Of a stretch of 24,520 nucleotides of DNA, positions 1 through 5,584 are shown one piece after another. The DNA is from a virus. Within the stretch, counting starts at the first letter, position 1, and the number at the start of each line of letters is the position of its first letter. A program made the position numbers and the translations under genes. The DNA lies in IMG/VR virus record IMGVR_UViG_3300026268_000226, positions 1 to 24,520 of that record; one strand, given 5' to 3'. The notes beneath the pieces are model-generated. The model was given only the letters and a program-made list of their open reading frames with translations. It did no database searches and was not told the origin of the DNA.

Positions 1-173
1 ATATAAGCAACGCAGTAGTCTGGCTCCCAATCTTCTATTCTTACTCTATATGGTGATTTACTATATAACGCCTTTTGACAATAGACGATAAAGTCTACGT
101 CAGCAAAGCAGTGACTATGATGGCTTGATGATATGATGATTTTGTTTTTAGATGGTACGTCTGTAATAAGCAC
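1..173 (-). CDS. Hypothetical protein, partial (5' end only)
   Basis: An open frame on the minus strand starts at a GTG (complement of 171-173) and continues past the left edge, so only the first 57 residues are visible. The start is supported by an AGAAGG ribosome binding site (complement of 179-184) five bases upstream, and by a minus-strand late promoter box and a sigma70-like promoter just above it. The visible protein begins with a hydrophobic strand (LITDV), then a Ser/His-rich stretch (SSSHHSHC) and several Tyr and Cys residues. I do not recognise the family. It is divergent from everything up to 6161 and marks a transcription boundary. Confidence 0.6.
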   Translation of the reverse strand, partial: MLITDVPSKNKIIISSSHHSHCFADVDFIVYCQKALYSKSPYRVRIEDWEPDYCVAY

Positions 174-191
174 TTTAACCTTCTAAAGTTA

Positions 192-199
192 TATTTATA
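192..199 (-). promoter_or_regulatory. T4-type late promoter box, minus strand
   Basis: The plus strand reads TATTTATA, the exact complement of the T4-family late promoter box TATAAATA. It lies 19 bases before the GTG start of the leftward gene, leaving a leader that holds the AGAAGG ribosome binding site. Known biology: the box is read by the phage late sigma factor (gp55 type). Its use here is inferred. Confidence 0.6.
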
Positions 200-225
200 A
201 TAACAGGTAAATGGCTATTTGTCAA
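197..225 (-). promoter_or_regulatory. Sigma70-like promoter, minus strand
   Basis: Read on the minus strand there is a perfect TTGACA (complement of 220-225), a 17-base spacer and TATTAT (complement of 197-202). It overlaps the late box at 192-199, so the leftward gene could be read both early by the host polymerase and late. The spacing is ideal, but AT-rich DNA gives chance matches. Confidence 0.45.
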
Positions 226-294
226 CTCTAAAATTTTTGCGAATCTTCTGAATGTCTTAAAGTTTGGGCGTGGCGCAGACTTGACTTTTGCTCT

Positions 295-302
295 TATAAA
301 TA
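295..302 (+). promoter_or_regulatory. T4-type late promoter box
   Basis: Exact TATAAATA, followed by TAGTATTATAGGAGATTATG, which carries an AGGAG ribosome binding site for the 28-residue ORF starting at 323. It is the first copy of a duplicated 32-base promoter-leader unit (second copy at 405-436). Confidence 0.65.
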
Positions 303-326
303 GTATTATAGGAGATTATGATATGA
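295..326 (+). repeat. 32-bp direct repeat, copy 1 (promoter + leader + start codon)
   Basis: This 32-base segment is identical to 405-436. It runs from the late box TATAAATA through the AGGAG ribosome binding site to the ATG and one more base. The two copies are exactly 110 bases apart. Confidence 0.9.
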
Positions 327-409
327 ATAAAATGTTAATAGAATATCTTTATATTTTTGTGTTTGCTATTATAATATTGGCATTAGCATACTGTACGGTT
401 AGCATATAA
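323..409 (+). CDS. Small membrane peptide, 28 residues
   Basis: A short frame with its own late promoter (295-302) and a good AGGAG site encodes a 28-residue peptide: a polar start (MNKMLIEY) followed by one hydrophobic helix rich in Ile, Phe, Leu and Ala, ending TVSI. It is predicted to be a single-pass inner-membrane peptide. Its stop codon lies inside the next copy of the promoter box. Function is unknown; a short lysis-related or membrane-remodelling peptide is possible, but nothing in the sequence shows that. The main support for its being real is the dedicated promoter and ribosome binding site identical to those of the following gene. Confidence 0.5.
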   Translation: MNKMLIEYLYIFVFAIIILALAYCTVSI

Positions 410-412
410 ATA
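405..412 (+). promoter_or_regulatory. T4-type late promoter box
   Basis: Exact TATAAATA overlapping the stop codon of the 28-residue ORF. It drives the gene at 433 and probably the chain of overlapping genes down to 5282, because no further exact late box is seen on the plus strand until 5345. Confidence 0.65.
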
Positions 413-436
413 GTATTATAGGAGATTATGATATGA
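405..436 (+). repeat. 32-bp direct repeat, copy 2 (promoter + leader + start codon)
   Basis: Identical to 295-326. It carries the same late box, ribosome binding site and start codon, here for the gene at 433. Confidence 0.9.
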
Positions 437-852
437 GTAAATTAAATATGGAGACCTTTGCACAAAAAATAGCGCAAAAGGAAGATAGTGGTATCTACGG
501 TGCCACTTATGATTTTAATATGAGTCCCAAAGATTCCTTTTTAGATGATATCGCAAACAATACACCCAATTCGGGTATGTTTGATTCAGTCAAGAAAAAA
601 TCAAAGAAACTAAAACATCAAGTTATTAACTTAAATAACTATGAACGATATTGGGACAATTCAACACCCACAGGACACCAGATAAGAATAATAAGTCAAG
701 ATGATTCAACATTAACTTTAAATTTGAATTGGCCAAAAGGTTACAATCCACGAATACACGATATAGACGAAAGGACACAATATGGCGGAATTAAAAGCAA
801 ATCACAAAGACTTAAAAAGAAAAGTAAATCTACAAGAAGAGGTAAGAAATAA
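433..852 (+). CDS. Hypothetical protein, 139 residues, basic C-terminus
   Basis: Starts at an ATG eight bases after AGGAG in a promoter-leader unit shared with the gene before it. The protein has an acidic/polar N-terminal part, a central YERYWDN segment and a strongly basic tail of Lys, Arg and Ser (residues 117-139). I do not recognise a family. The basic tail is encoded in the stretch that overlaps the next gene by 71 bases, so its composition may partly reflect the constraint of the other frame. The tail would suit binding to nucleic acid, which is only an inference. Confidence 0.65.
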   Translation: MSKLNMETFAQKIAQKEDSGIYGATYDFNMSPKDSFLDDIANNTPNSGMFDSVKKKSKKLKHQVINLNNYERYWDNSTPTGHQIRIISQDDSTLTLNLNWPKGYNPRIHDIDERTQYGGIKSKSQRLKKKSKSTRRGKK

Positions 853-976
853 CGATAGAACATTTACGTCTTGGAGAGAACTCAAAGACTTGAAGAAAAT
901 GAAGTTATTATTAAAAGATAAATTATTGAAAAGTAAAAATAATGAAAGACGCAACAAAACGATTTCTAAAGTATAG
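782..976 (+). CDS. Small helical protein resembling DUF465/YdcH
   Basis: A 64-residue, highly charged, all-helical protein. The centre reads ELKDLKKMKLLLKDKL, close to the conserved LKK-(E/R)KL-x-LKD core of the DUF465 (YdcH/SlyX-like) family of small coiled-coil proteins, which has no settled molecular function. The ATG is preceded by AAGGA at 771-775, six bases away. It overlaps the preceding frame by 71 bases and the following one by 35, long overlaps even for a phage. The family match and the ribosome binding site are the reasons for accepting it. Confidence 0.55.
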   Translation: MAELKANHKDLKRKVNLQEEVRNNDRTFTSWRELKDLKKMKLLLKDKLLKSKNNERRNKTISKV

Positions 977-1382
977 ACCTAACGCACAATACATAGAAAA
1001 GGTTGAACATAGACCGAATATTAATTACAAACAAAGAGAATGCGTTTCTATGACACTTATGGAAGCAAAAAACTTTGGAAGTGAATTTATATCAGGTTGG
1101 TTGATTGATGAATATAGAGCAGACATAGAGGCAACACCTATCATACATCATTGTTGGAATATAGAAAAAAACGGCACCCATTACGATACGATACCTATTA
1201 TAGAAAAAAAGTATGATTACGTTTCGGATCCAGATGTTAATAAACCTTATAAGTATAAAGATAAGTTTTATTGGTCGCCTGTAATATACTTTAATGATAA
1301 ACTAAAGATAATTATACCAGGTGGTAAACAAGCAACGATTACAAAAGAAGAACACAAAAGATTTATTAATGAACATCAATAA
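942..1382 (+). CDS. Conserved-looking hypothetical phage protein, 146 residues
   Basis: The protein has an aromatic, polar central region (FISGWLIDEYRADIEATP, then HHCWN and HYDTIP) that looks like a compact folded domain and recalls uncharacterised small proteins of other phages. I cannot name a family. There are no membrane segments or signal peptide. No strong ribosome binding site precedes the ATG, and the start lies 35 bases inside the previous frame, so translational coupling is likely. A later start is possible. Confidence 0.65.
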   Translation: MKDATKRFLKYRPNAQYIEKVEHRPNINYKQRECVSMTLMEAKNFGSEFISGWLIDEYRADIEATPIIHHCWNIEKNGTHYDTIPIIEKKYDYVSDPDVNKPYKYKDKFYWSPVIYFNDKLKIIIPGGKQATITKEEHKRFINEHQ

Positions 1383-1503
1383 GAAATTAAACAAAGAATA
1401 TCCTAAATTCTTAAAAGCAATTCCCAAATTAAGTAATAAGGATATTTTAAAACATAAAGTAATGAAACTATTAGAGGAGCTAAAACAATGTATGATGAAA
1501 TGA
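1369..1503 (+). CDS. Small basic protein, 44 residues
   Basis: A 44-residue, Lys-rich (about a third), predicted helical protein starting MNINKKLNKEYP. It overlaps the preceding gene by 14 bases and the following one by 16. The ATG at 1369 lies inside the end of the previous gene, as at many junctions in this phage; an in-frame extension upstream to 1321 would overlap that gene by 62 bases and is less likely. The family is not recognised. Evidence is limited to packing between two better-supported genes. Confidence 0.45.
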   Translation: MNINKKLNKEYPKFLKAIPKLSNKDILKHKVMKLLEELKQCMMK

Positions 1504-1670
1504 ACGGAGTACAAGTGTTATGGCATTTATTAACAAACTGGGAAGAAGGAAAGGGATTATATTTTATAATGGCGTTAGCTATGATTGCAATATGTTTTTC
1601 TATATGGACAGATAGACAATTTGACAATGAACATAAAACTAAACCAGATGAATATAATTATTGGATATAA
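1488..1670 (+). CDS. Single-pass membrane protein, 60 residues
   Basis: The ATG is preceded by GAGGAG at 1473-1478. The protein has an aromatic N-terminal part, one clear transmembrane helix of roughly 20 residues (YFIMALAMIAICFSIW, about residues 25-40) and a charged C-terminal tail. The family is not recognised. The stop codon shares bases with the start of the next gene (TAATG), so it is part of the coupled operon running into the oxygenase and heme genes. Confidence 0.6.
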   Translation: MYDEMNGVQVLWHLLTNWEEGKGLYFIMALAMIAICFSIWTDRQFDNEHKTKPDEYNYWI

Positions 1671-2410
1671 TGACAGATAAAAAATATACTGATGTTAAAG
1701 AAATAGATATAATGAGAGGTGGCAATTTAAATTTTGGTCCTTTTGTATCAAACTATAAAGTTCACGAAGAATTATTAGACGGACTTTTACAAAGAGGTGA
1801 AAAGTGTAGACCTGGTTCAGGCAATAGTAACTTGGCAGGTATAATGGAAGACCAAAGAGGATATTCGCAAGAAGATAAGAAATGGTTTATAGAACACTTC
1901 CAACCTTACATAACTAGTTATGTTGAAGACTCAGCAAGATATAGTGGTCAAGTAATGGATTATAGAGATGGTAAATTTTCAACTTCATTTACTCTTATAG
2001 ATTTATGGATTAATTATATGAAAGAGAACGAACAAAATCCAGAACACTCACACGGTGGTATGTTATCTTGGGTTATCTTTTTAAAAGTTCCTGATTTAGA
2101 AGAAGAACGAAAAAATTATAAAGGTAAGAGTTATGGACCAGGTGGAGTTACGTTTCATTATGGTGAACAGCAAAATCCAACTTGGGCACAACACTCATAT
2201 GGTTATTTTCCAGAAGTTGCTGGTATGTGGATATTTCCTGCACAATTAAGACATCACGTAATGTCTTATAAAACACCAGGCGAAAGAATAAGTGTGTCAG
2301 GTAATTTATATTTTAATCCTCCTAATGTACCTTCAAAGACATATGAAGCAGAAAACTTACAAAGACAAAATATGGACTTTGCAAGAAAAGTAGCGTCTGA
2401 AATAAAGTAA
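1670..2410 (+). CDS. Fe(II)/2-oxoglutarate-dependent oxygenase-like protein
   Basis: A 246-residue protein with the double-stranded beta-helix signature of 2OG-Fe(II) oxygenases: EHSHGGMLSWVIFLKVP around residues 125-141 (His126 and His128 as candidate iron ligands), GGVTFHYG near 158-165, GMWIFPAQLRHHV at 185-197 (distal His195/His196) and GERISVSGNLYF at 204-215 (Arg206 as candidate 2-oxoglutarate anchor). The layout matches the putative 2OG oxygenase families common in T4-like marine phages. The substrate is unknown. I chose the ATG at 1670, which overlaps the previous stop as TAATG, over an in-frame TTG nine bases upstream. It is the first gene of the heme cassette and overlaps hemF by one base. 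Confidence 0.75.
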   Translation: MTDKKYTDVKEIDIMRGGNLNFGPFVSNYKVHEELLDGLLQRGEKCRPGSGNSNLAGIMEDQRGYSQEDKKWFIEHFQPYITSYVEDSARYSGQVMDYRDGKFSTSFTLIDLWINYMKENEQNPEHSHGGMLSWVIFLKVPDLEEERKNYKGKSYGPGGVTFHYGEQQNPTWAQHSYGYFPEVAGMWIFPAQLRHHVMSYKTPGERISVSGNLYFNPPNVPSKTYEAENLQRQNMDFARKVASEIK

Positions 2411-3189
2411 TGAAACAAGAATCGTTGCAATGGTTTATGGAGTTGCAAAAGTTAATTTGTCAAACACTAGAAGATTTAGAACCTAAAGCAAAATTTAAAG
2501 ATAACAAATGGAAGTTTGGTAACTTTAAAACAATTAAAGGCGATGTGATTGAAAAGGGAGGTGTCGCCTTTAGTAATGTCATAGGTAAGTTTCCAAAAGA
2601 CTTCGCAAAAGAAATCCCTGGTACAAAACATAGTAGAAACTTCTGGTCAACAGGAGTATCAGTAGTATTACATCCAAAGAATCCTAAAGTACCTGCAATA
2701 CATTTTAATACAAGATATATTGAAACAGAAAAAAGTTGGTTTGGTGGTGGTGCAGATATGACACCGTGTTTGAAAGATGATATAGAAAGAACTTTATGGC
2801 ATTACAGATTAAAACAATTATGTGATAGACATAATAAACTTTATTACAAAACATATAAGAAATGGTGTGATGAGTATTTTTATTTACCCCATAGAGAAGA
2901 AATAAGAGGTGTAGGTGGTATCTTCTTTGATTACAAATATGGTGATAAACATTTTGAATTTGTTAAAGATGTTGGTAGAACCTTTTGTCAATTACTTAAA
3001 GAGATTATAACACCAAAGATGAAATTAAAATATACGAAGCAAGATAAGTATACACAACTATTAAAACGTGGACGATACGTTGAATTTAATTTAATGTATG
3101 ATAGAGGAACAAAATTTGGATTACAAAGTGGAGGTAATCCTAAAGCAATATTAATGTCTATGCCACCAGGTGCGATATGGGAAGAATAA
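2410..3189 (+). CDS. hemF: Oxygen-dependent coproporphyrinogen III oxidase (HemF)
   Basis: Converts coproporphyrinogen III to protoporphyrinogen IX with O2, a late step of heme synthesis. The HemF family pattern is clear along the whole 259 residues: NFWSTGVSVVLHP (78-89), HFNTRY (98-103), WFGGGADMTP (110-119), KKWCDEYFYLPHREEIRGVG (150-169), GRYVEFNLMYDRGTKFGLQS (221-240) and ILMSMPPG (247-254). The four conserved His residues (His88, His98, His131, His161) are present in the expected spacing. The protein ends right after the conserved ILMSMPP-x4-WE segment and lacks the roughly 30-40 residue C-terminal tail of bacterial HemF; no remnant of that tail is seen in other frames beyond the stop. 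It overlaps its neighbours by 1 and 13 bases, so it is translated within the operon. Cytosolic enzyme. Confidence 0.93.
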   Translation: MKQESLQWFMELQKLICQTLEDLEPKAKFKDNKWKFGNFKTIKGDVIEKGGVAFSNVIGKFPKDFAKEIPGTKHSRNFWSTGVSVVLHPKNPKVPAIHFNTRYIETEKSWFGGGADMTPCLKDDIERTLWHYRLKQLCDRHNKLYYKTYKKWCDEYFYLPHREEIRGVGGIFFDYKYGDKHFEFVKDVGRTFCQLLKEIITPKMKLKYTKQDKYTQLLKRGRYVEFNLMYDRGTKFGLQSGGNPKAILMSMPPGAIWEE

Positions 3190-4016
3190 TATCTTGTTCA
3201 GCAAGAAAACAATGGGATGTACATATCAAAGCATTTTTAGATAGACACATACAACACGCAGAAGAATACTCTAACTTTTCTTTTAGATATGAAGATATAG
3301 ATTCTGTATTTGGGCAAACTGAATATAATTGTCCTTTATATGGTGGACGTCCTGCACAAATGCCAGAAATGTTTAAAAAAGATATTGAATGGATTTATGA
3401 TAAGGGTATTGGTCTTAAACTTACTTTACAGAATAAATTTATAACAGATGAGAAGTATAAAGAAAGTAAACCGTTTTTAAAAGAATATCATAGAAAAGGA
3501 AATGCAGTTATTACAGCAACTGATAAGTTAGCTGAATATATTAGAAATGATTTTCCTGATTATAAAATAGAAGCAAGTTGCATACAAGATATTACAGATA
3601 ATGAACATTATGAAAAAGTTGTTGCAAAGAATTTATATGATACGATTGTTTTACCTATACATAGTAATGATGATTTAAAATTTATAGAAAGTATTAAACG
3701 AAAAGATTTATTAAGATTGTTTATGAATATAGAGTGTTCTTATAATTGTCCTAGTAAAGTTTGTTATGGTACAACTTCTAAAATAAATAGAAGTGAAAGA
3801 AAAGGAATGAGATGTAGTTTAATTCATTTAGGTATGGAACGTACTTTTTATAATGATGATATAACGTGGAGCCAATTTTATTTTGATTTACCTAAATATG
3901 AACAAATGGGTATATCTAAATTTAAATTAGTAGCACCACACGAAGAACAACAACGAACAGCATTGATGTATAAAAGAAACCATCAAATGTTAGCAAATTC
4001 AGCAAAAGGAGATTGA
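3177..4016 (+). CDS. Peptidase U32-like protein with four-Cys cluster
   Basis: A 279-residue soluble protein. Strand-turn segments (GLKLTLQNKFIT at 79-90, NAVITATDKLAEYI at 109-122, YDTIVLPIHSNDDLKFIESI at 154-173, LLRLFMNIECSYNCP at 178-192) suggest a TIM-like barrel resembling the U32 peptidase family. That family includes iron-sulfur proteins acting in ubiquinone hydroxylation (UbiU/UbiV) and RNA hydroxylation. Cys187, Cys191, Cys196 and Cys213 form a plausible Fe-S or zinc site; Cys52 and Cys135 lie outside it. I recognise the family only moderately, and no catalytic role can be read off. It starts inside the end of hemF and ends one base before the next ATG. Its position between hemF and hemB suggests a related redox or tetrapyrrole role. 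Confidence 0.5.
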   Translation: MGRIISCSARKQWDVHIKAFLDRHIQHAEEYSNFSFRYEDIDSVFGQTEYNCPLYGGRPAQMPEMFKKDIEWIYDKGIGLKLTLQNKFITDEKYKESKPFLKEYHRKGNAVITATDKLAEYIRNDFPDYKIEASCIQDITDNEHYEKVVAKNLYDTIVLPIHSNDDLKFIESIKRKDLLRLFMNIECSYNCPSKVCYGTTSKINRSERKGMRCSLIHLGMERTFYNDDITWSQFYFDLPKYEQMGISKFKLVAPHEEQQRTALMYKRNHQMLANSAKGD

Positions 4017-4017
4017 T

Positions 4018-4434
4018 ATGAATTTAAAAAAATATTTTTATATGACAATAGGATTTATTTGTATAGGACTTGCCTATATAGGTGTAGTAACTCCAGGTAT
4101 ACCTTTCAGTATATTTTTAGTGATTGCCGCTTGGGCATTTGCTAAATCATCTAAAAAATGGCACGATTGGTTATACAATCACAAATACTTTGGACCGTTT
4201 CTAACAGGTTGGACAAAGTATAAAGTATTTCCTCAATACGCAAAATATTCAATGGTACTTGTTATGGCAAGTTCATTAGCAATACTTTGGCATAGTACAC
4301 ATAATCTTAATGCATTATTATGGTCAAGTGGTTTTATGTTTCTATGTGCTGTATGGGCGTGGAGATATCCTGCAACAAAAGAAATTGCAGATAAAAGAAT
4401 TGCAGACGGCAAAAGAGTTGCTTGGTTAAAATGA
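4018..4434 (+). CDS. DUF454 (YbaN-like) inner-membrane protein
   Basis: A 138-residue membrane protein. The N-terminal half has the DUF454 signature: a hydrophobic segment with GLAYIGVVTPGIPFSIFLVI (about 17-36), then AAWAFAKSSKKWHDWLYNHK (37-56) and FGPFLTGW (58-65), corresponding to the family's LPxxPF, FAxSS and WLxxHxxFGP motifs. Two further hydrophobic segments lie at about 78-92 and 103-118. Family members such as E. coli YbaN have no established biochemical function. A strong ribosome binding site (AAAGGAG at 4006-4012) precedes the ATG. The stop overlaps the hemB start (ATGA). Finding it between heme enzymes hints at a role linked to porphyrin or iron at the membrane, which is inference. 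Confidence 0.8.
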   Translation: MNLKKYFYMTIGFICIGLAYIGVVTPGIPFSIFLVIAAWAFAKSSKKWHDWLYNHKYFGPFLTGWTKYKVFPQYAKYSMVLVMASSLAILWHSTHNLNALLWSSGFMFLCAVWAWRYPATKEIADKRIADGKRVAWLK

Positions 4435-5282
4435 GATTAATTCAACCGATATTCGCTAGTTATTCTACAAGAGAAACTGGACTTGGAGAAGATAATAAAA
4501 TCTTTAATGCGTGGAAAGAAGTTAATGAACGTGTTAAGAAAGATATGGATTTAGGTGTAAAAGAATTTCTTTTATTTTATATACCAGAATTTAAGTTAGG
4601 AGAGAAAGCAGATACACATAGAGGCAACGAAGGTATTGATTCACATAAGTTTGACCAAGTATGTGTAACTGCTGCTAGTCTTTCAAGAGATATACAACCA
4701 AAATGTAGATTGATTGTAGATTTATGTTTATGTTCATACACGCAAGATGGACATTGTTGTATTATAGGTGACCAAGAAAAAACAGATAAATTATTAGCAC
4801 AAACAGCAAAAGATATTTACACAGCGTCAGGTGCTACAATAGCACCAAGTGATTGTCAAGATAATACAGTTAAGAATATTAAATCTTTAAAAGATGGTAA
4901 TATAGAAGTTATGAGTTATAGTACAAAATTTCGTTCTACATTTTATAGAGATTGGAGAAGTGCTATGAAGATAGCAAAAGGTATTCATAGACCATATCAA
5001 TTAGATGTTGATGATAGAGAAGGTGCAATTGCAAGGTCAGTAAAATATTCAAATGATGGTGCAGATGAATTAATGGTTAAACCAGGTATGACAAGTTTAG
5101 ACTTAATTAAACCTATTAAAGAAGCAACTGGTAAACCTTGTGGTGCATATCAAACATCTGGAGAATGGTTAGGTATAGGTGCTCCTGGTAGTTTAGAAGA
5201 AACATATCAAATATTCAAAAGAGCAGGTTGTGATTATATGATTACTTACGGAGCTAGACGTTTAGCAAAAAATCACTCATAA
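4431..5282 (+). CDS. hemB: Porphobilinogen synthase / 5-aminolevulinate dehydratase (HemB)
   Basis: Condenses two 5-aminolevulinate molecules into porphobilinogen, the first common step of tetrapyrrole synthesis. Catalytic features are intact: VDLCLCSYTQDGHC (96-109) with the three zinc-binding Cys (99, 101, 109); IAPSDCQD (137-144); MSYSTKFRSTFY (161-172) with substrate Lys166; ADELMVKPGMTSLD (211-224) with Schiff-base Lys217; and CGAYQTSGEW (237-246). The family normally has about 320-340 residues; this one has 283 and begins almost at the barrel, so the N-terminal arm that holds the usual octamer together appears to be missing. I chose the ATG at 4431, overlapping the DUF454 stop as ATGA, over an in-frame TTG at 4422. 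Last gene of the coupled heme cassette. Confidence 0.9.
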   Translation: MRLIQPIFASYSTRETGLGEDNKIFNAWKEVNERVKKDMDLGVKEFLLFYIPEFKLGEKADTHRGNEGIDSHKFDQVCVTAASLSRDIQPKCRLIVDLCLCSYTQDGHCCIIGDQEKTDKLLAQTAKDIYTASGATIAPSDCQDNTVKNIKSLKDGNIEVMSYSTKFRSTFYRDWRSAMKIAKGIHRPYQLDVDDREGAIARSVKYSNDGADELMVKPGMTSLDLIKPIKEATGKPCGAYQTSGEWLGIGAPGSLEETYQIFKRAGCDYMITYGARRLAKNHS

Positions 5283-5292
5283 ATAGTAGATT

Positions 5293-5326
5293 GATTTGAA
5301 TCAATTGTTCTAAATCAAATCTTTTT
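5293..5326 (+). terminator. Possible weak rho-independent terminator after hemB
   Basis: GATTTGA at 5293-5299 can pair with TCAAATC at 5315-5321 across a 15-base loop, directly followed by five T (5322-5326). The stem is short and AT-rich, so termination would be weak. Its place, 10 bases after the hemB stop and before the next late promoter, fits a transcription boundary. Confidence 0.35.
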
Positions 5327-5344
5327 GGTAATGAGCAATATCAC

Positions 5345-5352
5345 TATAAATA
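5345..5352 (+). promoter_or_regulatory. T4-type late promoter box
   Basis: Exact TATAAATA, 17 bases before the ATG at 5369, with a strong AGGAGG ribosome binding site in between (5358-5363). It drives the two-gene unit at 5369-6161 independently of the heme operon. Confidence 0.65.
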
Positions 5353-5368
5353 TCCATAGGAGGTAATA

Positions 5369-5584
5369 ATGAAATCAATTGATAAGTTACCTAAATTTAA
5401 AAAAGGAAAATATAGTTTTTGCAGGGAAAAACGCTGTGAACTACAAGAGAAGTTGCGTGATGGAGACCCAGCTCACCAGGAATGTTGGTTATGTATTGTA
5501 GACCATTATTCCAAAAGTCCAAAACTTTCTGATTTAAAGAATACAAATCAAATAATACAATTACGAAAGACCAAAAATGAGTAA
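5369..5584 (+). CDS. Small Cys-containing protein, 71 residues
   Basis: A basic 71-residue protein with four Cys arranged as CREKRC (18 and 23) and CWLC (39 and 42), which could form a zinc or metal site. It has a dedicated late promoter and a near-perfect ribosome binding site, so it is probably highly expressed late in infection. It overlaps the following oxygenase gene by eight bases. The family is not recognised. The CxxC pair resembles a zinc-knuckle half, but the spacing C-x4-C-x15-C-x2-C matches nothing I can name. Confidence 0.65.
   Translation: MKSIDKLPKFKKGKYSFCREKRCELQEKLRDGDPAHQECWLCIVDHYSKSPKLSDLKNTNQIIQLRKTKNE

Noticed and set aside
1661-1669. TTG start adding three residues to the first oxygenase
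   Set aside because: The ATG at 1670 directly overlaps the previous stop codon and gives a normal junction; nothing supports the upstream TTG.
5290-5305. Short palindrome ATTGATT-TG-AATCAAT as a terminator stem
   Set aside because: The two-base loop is too tight for an RNA hairpin; the alternative stem 5293-5299/5315-5321 followed by five T is the more plausible structure.
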